Part shown: positions 17,412 to 26,593 of the stretch, in pieces
How positions within the stretch are numbered: position 1 is the first letter of the stretch
Layout: each line of letters begins with the position of its first letter
Assembly (NCBI GenBank): GCA_015063005.1
Contig: SUTF01000004.1
Location: forward strand, 139,290 to 203,289
DNA: 64,000 nt
Direction: 5' to 3'
Origin: Methanobrevibacter millerae
GTDB taxonomy: Archaea; Methanobacteriota; Methanobacteria; Methanobacteriales; Methanobacteriaceae
Translations under genes and position numbers: made by a program
Notes under the pieces: generated by a model
Told to the model about the DNA's origin: nothing
Database searches by the model: none
The model's input: the letters and a program-made list of their open reading frames with translations, nothing else

Positions 17412-18952
17412 TATAATTTCACTCCATCATCCAATTTCAATTCACGAAGCCATTTGATATCGCTTTTGTAAAGCATACGAATGTCTGATACGTCATATCT
17501 AATCATGGCCAGTCTTTCAATACCCAAACCGAAAGCAAGTGCAGGTTGGTTGATTCCGAGAGGCTTCAATACTTCAGGCCTGAACATTCCTGCTCCTCCA
17601 AGCTCAATCCAGCTTTCCTTTTCCTCCAAATAGATTTCGGTTTCGGTCGATAGGTAAGTATAAGGGAAGTAAGCAGGTCTGAATCTTACTTCAAATCCTA
17701 ATTTCTTGTAGAATTCCTTTAAGGTACCTAAAAGATTTTGATAACTAATTCCTTTATCGCAGACAAGTCCTTCAACCTGGTGGAATTCAGGCAAGTGCTT
17801 ATAGTCAAAGGTTTCTCTTCTGAATACCCTTCCTACGGAAAACATCTTGATTGGAGGCTCATGCTCAAACAAGTGTTTTGTTGAGATTCCTGTGGTGTGA
17901 GTTCTTAAAACGCTTTGGCGTGCAATGTCTTCACTCCAATCATATTGCCAACCGATAGAACCTGTGTCAGCACCTGTTTCATGTGTTTCTGCAGTAAGCT
18001 TAACGATATCACCATCAGGCAAGTCACATGTGAGAGGATTTTTAAGATAGAATGTATCCTGCATTTCACGGGCAGCGTGATCTTGAGGCTGGAAGAGGGA
18101 ATCAAAGTTCCAGAATGCGGATTCAACAAATTCCCCATTGTCTTCTGAAAATCCCATGTTCAAGAATATTTCACGAATCTCATCGATGATTACTCTCAAC
18201 GGGTGTTTTTTTCCTGCAAATATAACTGGAGCTTCAGCGTTAATATCATATGGACGATACTGTAGGCTTTTCCATTCGCCATCTTTTAATTGTTGGTGTG
18301 TTAATTGAGTGGCCTGTTCTTGAATTGTAAATCCTTCTTTTAGGATAGCTTCACCTTTAGGTAAAAGTTTAAAGGAATGTGAGGTTTCCTTTTTAACTTC
18401 CAAAATGTTTTTCCTACCAGTAAGCTTTTTAAAACCTTCTCTCAAATCATCGGTGAATAATTTTACTCCATCAGCATTAGCCTTAAGATAATCCAAAACC
18501 TTTTCATCGACATCAAGCTTGGATACAAAATCATTACCAAATTCAGTAATGTTTACTACACCCTTATCGATTTGAGCCCAATTTTTACGGCGCAACCAAC
18601 CGATAGCAATATTTGCCTCTTTTTTATCGATTCCTGCTTCTGATGATAGGTCTTTCATATGGATTTGGCGCTTTTCAGCCAAAACATCCAATATTCTCCT
18701 TTCAGGAAGACCTTCCTCAGCATATTTAAGCCCATCATCAGTTAGGGAATAAGTTTTTTCAACTTCCTTGTCAACTTCAATAATGTCTTTGGATGCAAGT
18801 GAACCTGCTGCACTCATGACGGATTTAATGTCCATGTCAGCATTTTCAGCAATTTCTTCAGGAGTTGCATTAGGATTTGCTTCCAATTCTTTTAAAAGTT
18901 TCTTTTCATAGATATGTAATTCATTAATGGTTTTTTTAATATCCTCACTCAT
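17411..18952 (-). CDS. pheS: Phenylalanyl-tRNA synthetase alpha subunit
   Basis: 513 residues, the long archaeal/eukaryotic form. The N-terminal 190 residues contain tandem winged-helix domains (for example [22 protein letters not shown]). The class II core from about 240 shows motif 1 [19 protein letters not shown], motif 2 [23 protein letters not shown], and motif 3 [18 protein letters not shown]. The substrate-contacting [20 protein letters not shown] is also present. The beta subunit gene is elsewhere. GGTGT precedes ATG by 4-5 bases. It heads the operon with xth and the HAD hydrolase. Confidence 0.96.
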   Translation of the reverse strand: MSEDIKKTINELHIYEKKLLKELEANPNATPEEIAENADMDIKSVMSAAGSLASKDIIEVDKEVEKTYSLTDDGLKYAEEGLPERRILDVLAEKRQIHMKDLSSEAGIDKKEANIAIGWLRRKNWAQIDKGVVNITEFGNDFVSKLDVDEKVLDYLKANADGVKLFTDDLREGFKKLTGRKNILEVKKETSHSFKLLPKGEAILKEGFTIQEQATQLTHQQLKDGEWKSLQYRPYDINAEAPVIFAGKKHPLRVIIDEIREIFLNMGFSEDNGEFVESAFWNFDSLFQPQDHAAREMQDTFYLKNPLTCDLPDGDIVKLTAETHETGADTGSIGWQYDWSEDIARQSVLRTHTTGISTKHLFEHEPPIKMFSVGRVFRRETFDYKHLPEFHQVEGLVCDKGISYQNLLGTLKEFYKKLGFEVRFRPAYFPYTYLSTETEIYLEEKESWIELGGAGMFRPEVLKPLGINQPALAFGLGIERLAMIRYDVSDIRMLYKSDIKWLRELKLDDGVKL

Positions 18953-19074
18953 TTAAACACCATACTAATTATCATTAATAATAGTATAATATATATTTTA
19001 AATTATTAATAAAGATATTGAAAAATAAGTTCTAAAAAGAGTTTTTTAAAAAATAGATATGAAATAAGTTATTA

Positions 19075-19094
19075 GGCTCTTCATTATAAGAGCC
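19075..19094 (-). terminator. 7-bp hairpin between nitroreductase and pheS
   Basis: GGCTCTT (19075-19081) and AAGAGCC (19088-19094) are a perfect inverted repeat with loop CATTAT. It lies 17 bases past the nitroreductase stop codon. The T content after it on the minus strand is modest, so it may be an mRNA 3' stabiliser instead of a terminator. Confidence 0.45.
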
Positions 19095-19111
19095 CACAAC
19101 ATTTAAAAAAA

Positions 19112-19759
19112 TTAATTGATTTTTAAGATTTCATCCAAGTCCAGTCTAGGTGATTCATAGGTATTAATATGCTCTTCAGATTCGTATCCTAAAGCTACAC
19201 CCATGATAATATCCTCATCTTCTGGAATTGGAAGGTTATCCCTTAATATATATGGATATTTAACCAATTCATAAGCAGGAATTGAGTTAACTCCCAAATC
19301 AGTTGCAGCAAGCATCAAACTCATACCAAAACCACCTAAGTCATAGATAGACCATTGGGTGTGGTTTTTAGGTAATGTTAAGTAAACAACTGCAGGAGAA
19401 TTGAATAAAATGTGTTGAACATGATTGAAGTTTTCCAAATCTTCGTCATCATCGAATTTTCCGATTGCATCCATAAAGTCTGCCATATTCTTTTGTCCCC
19501 TTTCGGAGAAGTTTGTCCTGTGTCCAGGGTTCATATCAGCTGATCCCTTGATTTTTTGGTCATTTTCAGCAATCCATGTTTCACGGATTTTTTCAAGGGT
19601 TTCACCGGTTGCAATGTAGACGTTCCAAGGCTGGCTGTTTTCCCATGAAGGTGACATGCCCGCAATATTAACAATTTCTCTTAATGTATCTTCACTTACT
19701 TCATCTTTTTTAAAATCCCTTGAAGAGTGTCTTTTTTCCATAACTTCTAAAAAATTCAT
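19112..19759 (-). CDS. Nitroreductase family protein
   Basis: 215 residues from ATG 19759, with GTGAT 3 bases upstream; a GTG 27 bases earlier is unlikely. FMN-binding N-terminus MEKRHSSRDFKKDEVSEDTL, then PSWENSQPWNVYIATG (second flavin contact), QHILFNSPAVVYLTLP, and the C-terminal GGFGMSLMLAATDLGVNSIP with VGVALGYESEEH-type motif (IIMGVALGYESEE). It reduces nitro compounds or quinones with NAD(P)H in related enzymes; physiological substrate unknown. It is divergent from the HxlR regulator, and the operator lies between them. Confidence 0.9.
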   Translation of the reverse strand: MNFLEVMEKRHSSRDFKKDEVSEDTLREIVNIAGMSPSWENSQPWNVYIATGETLEKIRETWIAENDQKIKGSADMNPGHRTNFSERGQKNMADFMDAIGKFDDDEDLENFNHVQHILFNSPAVVYLTLPKNHTQWSIYDLGGFGMSLMLAATDLGVNSIPAYELVKYPYILRDNLPIPEDEDIIMGVALGYESEEHINTYESPRLDLDEILKIN

Positions 19760-19807
19760 AATATCACTAATTATTACTTTAAACACTTTATTAATATAAA
19801 TTAAAAA

Positions 19808-19843
19808 GTAAGTATAACCTTACAGGTAAGTTCAAACTTACCT
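19808..19843. promoter_or_regulatory. HxlR-type operator, tandem palindromes
   Basis: AGGTAAGTT-CA-AACTTACCT (19824-19843) is a perfect 9-bp inverted repeat with a 2-base spacer. A second copy, GTAAG-TATAAC-CTTAC (19808-19823), lies one 18-base step away. The pair sits in the 126-base divergent promoter between nitroreductase and hxlR. The 16-base core GTAAGTT-N2-AACTWAC recurs at 21241 and 42818. Confidence 0.8.
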
Positions 19844-19885
19844 AAATACTCAATTATAAAAAAGATTAAAATAATAAGATTAAAT

Positions 19886-20275
19886 ATGAAAGATAATATC
19901 ATTTACCGAAAGGATGCCTGCCCAATAAACAGCGTTTATGATTTGTTAAGCAGAAAATGGGTTTTTGGAATCATGAAAGACCTTTTTGCAGGCAAAAAAC
20001 ATTTCAACGAATTCAAAGAAGACAAGCCTAATTTAAGCAATGTTGTCCTTTCAGACACATTAAAATACCTAGAAAATCAGGGAATGATTTGCAAAAAAAT
20101 CATAGAAGACGATACAAAAAGAAATACAGAATATTATCTTACTGAAAAAGGTAAAAAAATGAATAAAATATTGTATGAAATGGTCATATTCGGATTGTAC
20201 GAACTGGAAGGTGACTTGAGGGACGAAGAGTTTAAAAAGGAAATTAAGGAAGGTTATGAAGAAATATTGTTATAG
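19886..20275 (+). CDS. HxlR-family redox-type transcriptional regulator
   Basis: 129 residues. The DUF24/HxlR winged helix is clear: DACPINSVYDLLSRKWVFGI at the start, FNEFKEDKPNLSNVVLSDTLKYLENQGMI as recognition helix region (key LSNVVLSDTLKYLE), and YYLTEKGKKMNKIL at the wing end. Cys 12 in ACPI sits at the conserved N-terminal Cys used by thiol-sensing relatives such as YodB and HypR, which control nitroreductases and quinone reductases; a second Cys follows at 72. Divergent from the nitroreductase, with the operator between, it most likely represses both. It overlaps the radical SAM gene tail-to-tail by 6 bases. Confidence 0.92.
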   Translation: MKDNIIYRKDACPINSVYDLLSRKWVFGIMKDLFAGKKHFNEFKEDKPNLSNVVLSDTLKYLENQGMICKKIIEDDTKRNTEYYLTEKGKKMNKILYEMVIFGLYELEGDLRDEEFKKEIKEGYEEILL

Positions 20276-21160
20276 GTACTCCCTTGCAAGGGAGATATCC
20301 AATATTTCCGGCTGATTATCTTCAAAATATTCCAGCCTTTCCCTGAATTTAGCTACCAAATCATCCTTATTTTTCAAATGACCACTTACCTTGGCAACAT
20401 TGTTTTGGTGATGTCCATAGAAATACGTGCTGTTCGGGACATCCAATGCTTCAATCAATGCTATTTCATCCTCAAGGATTTCTCGTTCTGTCAATTGGAC
20501 AAACTCGCCATCATCCCTCATTTGAGCAAGCTTTGTTCCTGTTGCAATTCCCGTTGTAATGATTGAAATCATCATTGGAGGATAAGTGTTTAACAATTTG
20601 GCAGTGTCTTCAATATTCTCATCCCTATACTTTTTGCCTCCTGCACCACCCATCAAAAGAGCGATGTATCTAATTTTGGAGTTTTTCAACTTTTCAAGTG
20701 TTTCATATTCCTGTTTTGAAGTATATCCCTTATTCAATTGTTTCAATACACCATCACATCCGGATTCAATTCCAATGTATATGTCATCATATTTAGCTTC
20801 AGCCAATTGATTCAATTCTTCCTGTTTTTTGTGCATGATGTTTCTGATTGAAGTCTGACAAGAAATGATAGAAATTTCAGGAAAATATTTGCGAATCAAA
20901 CTGCTTATCTCAAGCAATCTTTTAGTTGAAAGGGCGAAAGGGTCGCCATTTGCAACAATTATTTTTCGTAGATTATGAGGATATATGCCAGCCAACTCCT
21001 GCAAGTCCTCTTCAATATGGTCCATTGGAGAAGCACCGAATTTTACATCCTTGTACATATTGCAGAATACACATTTGTTCCATGAACAACCATAGGTTAT
21101 TTCTAAAATTGGAGTGTTTGCCTCCAACGGGTGTCTATATACGGGTCCTGTATAATGCAT
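20270..21160 (-). CDS. Radical SAM protein
   Basis: 296 residues from ATG 21160, chosen because GGAGGT lies 7 bases upstream; two in-frame ATGs/TTG further upstream overlap that site. The cluster motif is ITYGCSWNKCVFCNMYKDVKF, giving Cys 25, 30 and 33 in CX4CX2C spacing, a variant seen in a group of small archaeal and bacterial radical SAM proteins. IVANGDPFALS, YIGIESGCDGVLKQLNKG and LLMGGAGGKKYRDENI follow as the SAM/GGE-like and barrel motifs. No auxiliary cluster is seen. Substrate unknown. Its upstream region carries the second HxlR-type operator. Confidence 0.88.
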   Translation of the reverse strand: MHYTGPVYRHPLEANTPILEITYGCSWNKCVFCNMYKDVKFGASPMDHIEEDLQELAGIYPHNLRKIIVANGDPFALSTKRLLEISSLIRKYFPEISIISCQTSIRNIMHKKQEELNQLAEAKYDDIYIGIESGCDGVLKQLNKGYTSKQEYETLEKLKNSKIRYIALLMGGAGGKKYRDENIEDTAKLLNTYPPMMISIITTGIATGTKLAQMRDDGEFVQLTEREILEDEIALIEALDVPNSTYFYGHHQNNVAKVSGHLKNKDDLVAKFRERLEYFEDNQPEILDISLAREYL

Positions 21161-21231
21161 TTCATTAACCTCCATCAATTATTTAGTCAATTATATGAAA
21201 AACCAAACATATAAAGTAAAAAGTAATGATT

Positions 21232-21256
21232 AACTTACCGGTAAGTTCAAACTAAC
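21232..21256. promoter_or_regulatory. Second HxlR-type operator
   Basis: GTAAGTTCAAACTAAC at 21241-21256 matches the nitroreductase operator core at 15 of 16 bases. It overlaps a perfect 16-bp palindrome AACTTACCGGTAAGTT (21232-21247). It lies 72 bases upstream of the radical SAM start and 39 bases upstream of the TMEM175-like remnant. Confidence 0.75.
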
Positions 21257-21294
21257 TTTTTTTATTGACATATTTCTAAAAGAAATAGAATAAT

Positions 21295-21411
21295 ATGGAC
21301 AGACAGAGATTGGAAACATTTGGTGATGTAATAATTGCAATTGTTTTGACAATATTGGCCTTGAAACTAGCTAACCAACATTACGAATTTAGACATATTT
21401 TCAACAAATAA
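21295..21411 (+). pseudogene. Truncated TMEM175 (DUF1211)-like membrane protein
   Basis: 38 codons from ATG 21295 to TAA 21409-21411. The peptide MDRQRLETFGDVIIAIVLTI reproduces the first helix of TMEM175-family potassium channels, which start with R-L-E-x-F-(S/T)-D-x-(V/I)-I-A-I; here the conserved Ser/Thr is Gly. The full family member needs about 200 residues and six helices, but the frame ends after ILALKLANQHYEFRH. No continuation was seen in the next bases before the CitG-like gene end. It is probably a decayed gene that kept its promoter and operator; a small single-helix peptide is the alternative. Confidence 0.6.
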
Positions 21412-21425
21412 TAGTAAAAAAAGAG

Positions 21426-22304
21426 TTATTCGAAATTGGATTTCAAATAACTTACAAAAATAGATGCCGCAGTTAAATCAGCAGTTGTACCCGGATTATA
21501 ATGATTTTTATATAAGTAATCATCAAATTCCTTAACTTTTTGTGTAAAATCACTTTCATCTTTTAAGTTAAGCAAATCTCGGGTCATCATAGATATTTTA
21601 AGTGCCTCATCAGAGCCGTATTTTCTTGAAATCAAAGTATCTGGAACCTGAGACAAGATTGTCAAGAATGTTAATAGACATGCATCATTCATTGATTTCT
21701 CATCTTTTAGTTCATGATATGCCGGATAGCCTATCTCAAAAACGGCAGGCATGTCTGATGTCATCTCACGAGCCAACATATCCCATGGTGCTGATATTTT
21801 TAAAACATCATACATTGTCTGGTTGTTTTCCCTTAGCTCCTGTTTTGCATTGTCTGATGCAACATCATACTCGTCCTGGTCTCCCATTCCACCAGCATCT
21901 GCAATATTTATTGCATCATACAAATCACATGCATCATCAACGGATGTGTTAGCCATTAGCTTAACGACATTTGGACGGATTTCATCAAAATCATTACTTA
22001 TAGCAGCAGCCACTGCAATAGGTGTTGTCATCATCACAATACCTAAGTTCGTATTGTTTTTAATCCACTTGTCGGTTTCCGCAACAGCTTCAAGAACATA
22101 TTTTCCTAATTTTGGATTTTCAACATCAACATCACTACATGCTTCACGGATAGTGTCTCCAATTACAATTCCGCTAATTACAAAGTCTTCAAAGACCATA
22201 TCATCATAGTCACGTGTTCTGTGAACATTTCCTGGCTTTGGATAACCACTAACTTCTAGTGCAGATGCGATTTGAGCGATTTTAGCAATTTCTGAAGGTT
22301 TCAT
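21426..22304 (-). CDS. Triphosphoribosyl-dephospho-CoA synthase (CitG) family protein
   Basis: 292 residues. Family motifs: [22 protein letters not shown] near the N-terminus (key [14 protein letters not shown]), [51 protein letters not shown] and the C-terminal [18 protein letters not shown]. True CitG makes the citrate lyase prosthetic-group precursor; methanogens lack citrate lyase, so the archaeal members must act on another phosphoribosyl or nucleotide substrate. GGAGG in the end of hemB provides the ribosome site, and the two genes overlap by 4 bases. Confidence 0.88.
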   Translation of the reverse strand: MKPSEIAKIAQIASALEVSGYPKPGNVHRTRDYDDMVFEDFVISGIVIGDTIREACSDVDVENPKLGKYVLEAVAETDKWIKNNTNLGIVMMTTPIAVAAAISNDFDEIRPNVVKLMANTSVDDACDLYDAINIADAGGMGDQDEYDVASDNAKQELRENNQTMYDVLKISAPWDMLAREMTSDMPAVFEIGYPAYHELKDEKSMNDACLLTFLTILSQVPDTLISRKYGSDEALKISMMTRDLLNLKDESDFTQKVKEFDDYLYKNHYNPGTTADLTAASIFVSYLKSNFE

Positions 22305-23305
22305 TCTATCATGTCCTCCAAAAGCACCTTAGCTGCAAAGTTTGTGATAATTAAATCAGCCCCCGCTCTTTTTATTGAAACCAAACTTTCCATTATTGCC
22401 CTTTCTGTCAGATATCCTTTTTCAATAGCTGCCATAATCATTGAATATTCACCACTAACGTTATATGCAACCAACGGCAACATGAATTCATCCCGAACCA
22501 TTCTTACAACATCCAAGTAAGGCAAAGCAGGTTTGACCATTAAAAAGTCACAGCCTTCAATTACATCCAATTCACATTCACGAATTGCTTCAACGGCATT
22601 TGCAGGATCCATTTGATAGCTTTTCCTATCCCCCTTATGAGGGGATGAACAGGCCGCTTGACGGAAGGGTTCATAAAATGCTGAAGCGTATTTGGCTGAA
22701 TATGACATGATCATTACATTATAATATCCGTTTTCATCCAAGGCATTTCTGATAGCTCCAACCCTGCCGTCCATCATATCAGAAGGAGCTACAATATCTG
22801 CTCCCGCACGGGCATGGGATAGAGCCACTTTTGCAATGTATTCCAATGACTCATCATTCAATATTTCAATTCCATCATCAGTATCATCATTTTCCTTGAT
22901 TAGACCACAATGGCCATGAGATGTGTATTGACATAAACAGACATCAGTTATTACAACAAGATTAGTCTGCTTTTTAAGTTCACGAACAGCCTTTTGGACA
23001 ATTCCAGTATCTGCATAGTCAGGAGTTGCTATTTCATCCTTTTCCTCTTCAGGAGGAACCCCAAAAACAATGATAGATTTCAATCCTTTGGCTTCAAGTT
23101 TCTTTGCAAATTCAACTCCGCTTTCCAATGAGTATCTGTATTCGCCGGGAAGGGATGAAATTTCTTCCTTTTCATCACCGGAAAGCTCTTGTTTAAAATA
23201 AATTGGATATATCAAATCTTCTTTTTGAAGTTTCGTTTCACGTACAATATCACGAATCTTTGAATTTTTTCTTAATCTTCTCATTCTTGTAATTGGAAAC
23301 TGCAT
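22301..23305 (-). CDS. hemB: Porphobilinogen synthase (delta-aminolevulinate dehydratase)
   Basis: 334 residues. HemB condenses two 5-aminolevulinate molecules to porphobilinogen. The zinc site is [13 protein letters not shown] (three Cys), the allosteric/active site [12 protein letters not shown] follows, and the two Schiff-base lysines are in [15 protein letters not shown] and [27 protein letters not shown] completes the barrel. AAGGTGAAT lies just upstream of ATG. It belongs to the same tetrapyrrole pathway as hemD at 1.8 kb. It is co-transcribed with the CitG-like gene. Confidence 0.97.
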   Translation of the reverse strand: MQFPITRMRRLRKNSKIRDIVRETKLQKEDLIYPIYFKQELSGDEKEEISSLPGEYRYSLESGVEFAKKLEAKGLKSIIVFGVPPEEEKDEIATPDYADTGIVQKAVRELKKQTNLVVITDVCLCQYTSHGHCGLIKENDDTDDGIEILNDESLEYIAKVALSHARAGADIVAPSDMMDGRVGAIRNALDENGYYNVMIMSYSAKYASAFYEPFRQAACSSPHKGDRKSYQMDPANAVEAIRECELDVIEGCDFLMVKPALPYLDVVRMVRDEFMLPLVAYNVSGEYSMIMAAIEKGYLTERAIMESLVSIKRAGADLIITNFAAKVLLEDMIE

Positions 23306-23390
23306 TTAATTCACCTTTATATTAATATTGAACATTGAAATTATTTATAATAATATCATTATTAATAGTTAAAGCTAAATATAGATTAAT

Positions 23391-24485
23391 ATGTCAAACA
23401 AAATTGGGGAAAAATTTCAAATTACAAGTTTTGGTTCAAGCCATGGAACTGCTGTCGGTGCAATTGTTGATGGCTGTCCGGCAAATCTTGAACTAAGTGT
23501 AGAGGATATTCAAAAGGAATTGGATAAAAGAAAACCAGGTACAAGCAGTGTGACCACACCTAGAAAGGAATCAGATGAAGTAAAAATACTATCTGGAATC
23601 TTTGAAGGAAAGACTGACGGCACACCAATAACTGGAGTCGTTTTTAATAAAAATCAGCACTCAAAAGATTATTCTATGTTTAAAGATACTCCACGCCCAT
23701 CACATGGAGACTATGGCTGGATGACAAAATATGGAAATTACGACTATAACGGAGGAGGACGTGGAAGTGGTAGAGTAACCATTGGTCATGTAATCGGCGG
23801 TGCTGTTGCCAAAAAGCTTCTTGAAACACAAAACATTGAAGTCATTTCTCATGTTACTCAAATCGGAGATATTAAAGCAGAACAGCACCCATATGACGAG
23901 ATTAAAAACAACATTGAAATGAATCCTGTTCGCTGCGCTGATTTGGAAGCTGCAAAAGAAATGGAAGAACTGATTGTAGCCAAAAAGCAGGAAGGAGATT
24001 CCGTTGGAGGCATTGTGGAAACGATTGCAATTAATATTCCTGCAGGTCTTGGAGAACCTGTTTTTGAAAGGCTTGATGGTGATCTTGCAAGAATTTTAAT
24101 GAACATCGGTGCTGTCAAGGGCGTTGAAATAGGCCTTGGCTTTGATGTGGCAAACAAAAGTGCATCAGAAATAAACGATGAATATTATATTGAAAATAAC
24201 ACTGTAAAAACAAAAACAAATAATTCCGGAGGCATAATTGGTGGCATGAGCAACGGAATGCCAATCATATCCAGAATTGCAGTTAAACCGACTCCATCAA
24301 TTTCCAAATGTCAGGACTCAATAAATCTGGAAAAAATGGAAAATAAAAAAATAGAAATAAAAGGAAGACACGACCCTTGCATCTGTCCAAGAGTAACTGT
24401 AGTGGCTGAATCCTCAACTGCAATAATTTTAGCAGACCATATGATTCGTTCAGGATTCATAAATCCAAGCAATCTCAATGAGTAG
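23391..24485 (+). CDS. aroC: Chorismate synthase
   Basis: 364 residues. It eliminates phosphate from EPSP to give chorismate, using reduced FMN. Signature segments are [18 protein letters not shown] (18 residues from about 13), [55 protein letters not shown] (key [10 protein letters not shown]), [13 protein letters not shown], and [16 protein letters not shown] with the conserved His-Asp-Pro. No clear ribosome binding site precedes ATG. It converges with the metallo-hydrolase, overlapping it by 11 bases. Confidence 0.96.
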   Translation: MSNKIGEKFQITSFGSSHGTAVGAIVDGCPANLELSVEDIQKELDKRKPGTSSVTTPRKESDEVKILSGIFEGKTDGTPITGVVFNKNQHSKDYSMFKDTPRPSHGDYGWMTKYGNYDYNGGGRGSGRVTIGHVIGGAVAKKLLETQNIEVISHVTQIGDIKAEQHPYDEIKNNIEMNPVRCADLEAAKEMEELIVAKKQEGDSVGGIVETIAINIPAGLGEPVFERLDGDLARILMNIGAVKGVEIGLGFDVANKSASEINDEYYIENNTVKTKTNNSGGIIGGMSNGMPIISRIAVKPTPSISKCQDSINLEKMENKKIEIKGRHDPCICPRVTVVAESSTAIILADHMIRSGFINPSNLNE

Positions 24486-25407
24486 GTCTTCTTTTCATTT
24501 GAGAAAATTCATCGGTTTCCCCATGTTTGATTGCAAGTTTATTGGTATTTTTCCTTTCAAAATGTGACAGATTATTATTGGATCCGTGGAAAGGAGCATC
24601 AACATCTTTAAGTGATATGATGCGTGCTCTTGCAGGATTATTGAAATTAATGTCTAAAGCCATACCATCAAATGCAGCCAAAGTCTTAACACCTGTCAAT
24701 CGGGTAATGCGCTTTGCCTCACCAATAGGATTATTGGAAATCATTTTAAGACCCAAATGAGTCATGATAGCCAATTTAGGTTTAATCTCCTTTAATAATC
24801 TAATAAATCCCTGTGAACATAAATGACCCTTGATTGATTTTCCACCAGGACGCAAGACACTAGCTATGAATACATCTGCACCCTCATGCGCTTCAGATAA
24901 TTCAGGAAAATAGGAAGTGTCTGAAGTATATGAAATCTTAAAGTCCTTGTATTCCATCTGAAAACCAATTCCCATAGGATCGCCGTGTCTTGTTGGAGTG
25001 GCCTTGATTAGACAATTATCAAAATACCTGACATCACCGGATTCCATCTCTATCAGATTAGACTTGGACTGATGATATGATGAAATGCAGGGACCCCACT
25101 GTTCAAAACCAGATAAAACACTTTTTGAACCTATAATATGACCATTATCTTGCGTCATACCTCGAGTCATCGCTTCAATCAGTATTTCAGCATCATTATA
25201 ATGGTCAGTGTGCGCATGAGATACGAAAATTCCATCAATATTTCTAGGATCAAGACCAAATTGATATGTTCTAACTAAAGCGCCTGGACCTGGGTCAATG
25301 TGATAATTCTTTCCGCCCAAATTATCGATTCTAAATCCGCCAGTCATTCTTCTTTGGTTGATGGCTGAAAATCGTCCGCCACCAGTTCCCAAGAATATAA
25401 GTTTCAT
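24475..25407 (-). CDS. Metallo-beta-lactamase-fold hydrolase
   Basis: 310 residues. [12 protein letters not shown] at the N-terminus and [14 protein letters not shown] (HxHxDH zinc motif near 70-76) identify the fold. [21 protein letters not shown] (metal Asp), and [11 protein letters not shown] supply the remaining metal ligands. It resembles the PhnP/RNase Z-like group. The C-terminus carries a polar tail ([20 protein letters not shown]). Substrate unknown; a phosphodiester is likely. GAGGAAAT precedes ATG. It follows the DUF2121 gene by 9 bases. Confidence 0.85.
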   Translation of the reverse strand: MKLIFLGTGGGRFSAINQRRMTGGFRIDNLGGKNYHIDPGPGALVRTYQFGLDPRNIDGIFVSHAHTDHYNDAEILIEAMTRGMTQDNGHIIGSKSVLSGFEQWGPCISSYHQSKSNLIEMESGDVRYFDNCLIKATPTRHGDPMGIGFQMEYKDFKISYTSDTSYFPELSEAHEGADVFIASVLRPGGKSIKGHLCSQGFIRLLKEIKPKLAIMTHLGLKMISNNPIGEAKRITRLTGVKTLAAFDGMALDINFNNPARARIISLKDVDAPFHGSNNNLSHFERKNTNKLAIKHGETDEFSQMKRRPTH

Positions 25408-25416
25408 TTAATTTCC

Positions 25417-26331
25417 TCATAGTGAACATAGGATAATATTACATGACAATGGGGATTTATTTCTTTTAAGACATAAAACTTCATCTTTGATAATGACTTT
25501 ATCACCGACTTTAATGTCATCAGTGTCAGCAAACATCATAACCTTTTGATTAGGACCTGCTAACGGTTTCCAATTGAAATTAAACGCTTGAGTCTTTTCA
25601 TTCAATTTGACTTCAATCATCTTTCCGTCGATTGAATCAACTTTTCCAACTGGCCCTTCATCAATGATTTTATTTGCTAATTCAATTTCTCTTGTTTTTT
25701 GAATCATTTCTTCAGTCAATTGTTGCCTATATTTAGTTAAAACTTTTATATCTGCATCAATAGTAATATTAAGATGTTTTTGAGCTTCAGATGGATTGAA
25801 TTTTGGTTGTTGAATCAAAACATCAAATTCCTTACCGATAGTTGGGGTTTTTTGAGCAATTTCACCTAAAATCTCTTCAAAAATATCTCCCATCAACCTC
25901 AAACTGTGTGAAGCTTTCCATCTTCTTTGAATTAAAGTTTCAGCTTGCTTTTTAGCAAAGTCATTTCCAAATAAAATAATACCTTTTTCGCCTGCATTAC
26001 GGGATTTTGTCTCTGATCCGATTAATTCTACAATTTGATAACCGTTGGTTGTTCCATAAATCCTTTTACGTTTTGTTTCATGACTTCCTTTAGTGCTTAC
26101 TTCGCCTCTAACGGTATTTCCTACAATTCGTAACTTATCAGCATCGTCAGTTATTTTAATTGGAACATCAAGTTCTTTAGAACGTTTCATAAGTTCATCG
26201 TCAGTTGTAATACTTCCGTCATACAATTCGTCTTCCAATGCTTGCCTATTGTTACCAAAATAAGCAATTCTTCTTTTATCACTGGCCATTACACAGCCTT
26301 TCTTTCCAACATAAGCTATGATTAAACTCAT
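25417..26331 (-). CDS. DUF2121 methanogen protein
   Basis: 304 residues from ATG 26331; GGAGG ends 4 bases upstream, and the upstream in-frame GTG is part of that site. The N-terminus SLIIAYVGKKGCVMASDKRR resembles the start of proteasome-like Ntn hydrolases after the Met, but catalytic activity is unproven. Residues about 200-265 contain a helical segment and a beta domain (DSIDGKMIEVKLNEKTQ, KVGDKVIIKDE). I recall the family as DUF2121, restricted to methanogens, of unknown function. It is likely co-transcribed with the downstream hydrolase. Confidence 0.75.
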   Translation of the reverse strand: MSLIIAYVGKKGCVMASDKRRIAYFGNNRQALEDELYDGSITTDDELMKRSKELDVPIKITDDADKLRIVGNTVRGEVSTKGSHETKRKRIYGTTNGYQIVELIGSETKSRNAGEKGIILFGNDFAKKQAETLIQRRWKASHSLRLMGDIFEEILGEIAQKTPTIGKEFDVLIQQPKFNPSEAQKHLNITIDADIKVLTKYRQQLTEEMIQKTREIELANKIIDEGPVGKVDSIDGKMIEVKLNEKTQAFNFNWKPLAGPNQKVMMFADTDDIKVGDKVIIKDEVLCLKRNKSPLSCNIILCSL

Positions 26332-26461
26332 AATCCTCCTCACTTAATCAAATTTTTAAAATATTAGTTGTATATTATTTATAGCAATTCTAATATTAAA
26401 TCATTTTCATATTATGATGGCACTTTTTGTTTTCAAAATCCTTTAAAAAATTACTAAATCC

Positions 26462-26508
26462 ATATATAAAGGTTTAAAATTAATTATTTAAACAATATCT
26501 TTATATAA
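26462..26508 (+). promoter_or_regulatory. TATA-box region of the acyl-CoA synthetase gene
   Basis: Two TATA-like boxes, ATATATAAA (26462-26470) and TTTATATAA (26500-26508), lie 124-86 bases upstream of the start codon. The nearer one predicts a leader of about 60 bases. AAAGGAGAAAG just before ATG is a strong ribosome site. High expression is likely given the strong signals. Confidence 0.45.
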
Positions 26509-26593
26509 TAATAAATCGAAATATTAAATCATAAATAATTGTTAATTATTTATCATTATAGATTATAGTGTTAAATATAAAGGAGAAAGTTTT

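Noticed and set aside
21426..22304. CitG-like gene as evidence for citrate lyase
   Set aside because: No citrate lyase genes nearby, and archaeal members of this family occur in methanogens with no citrate fermentation.
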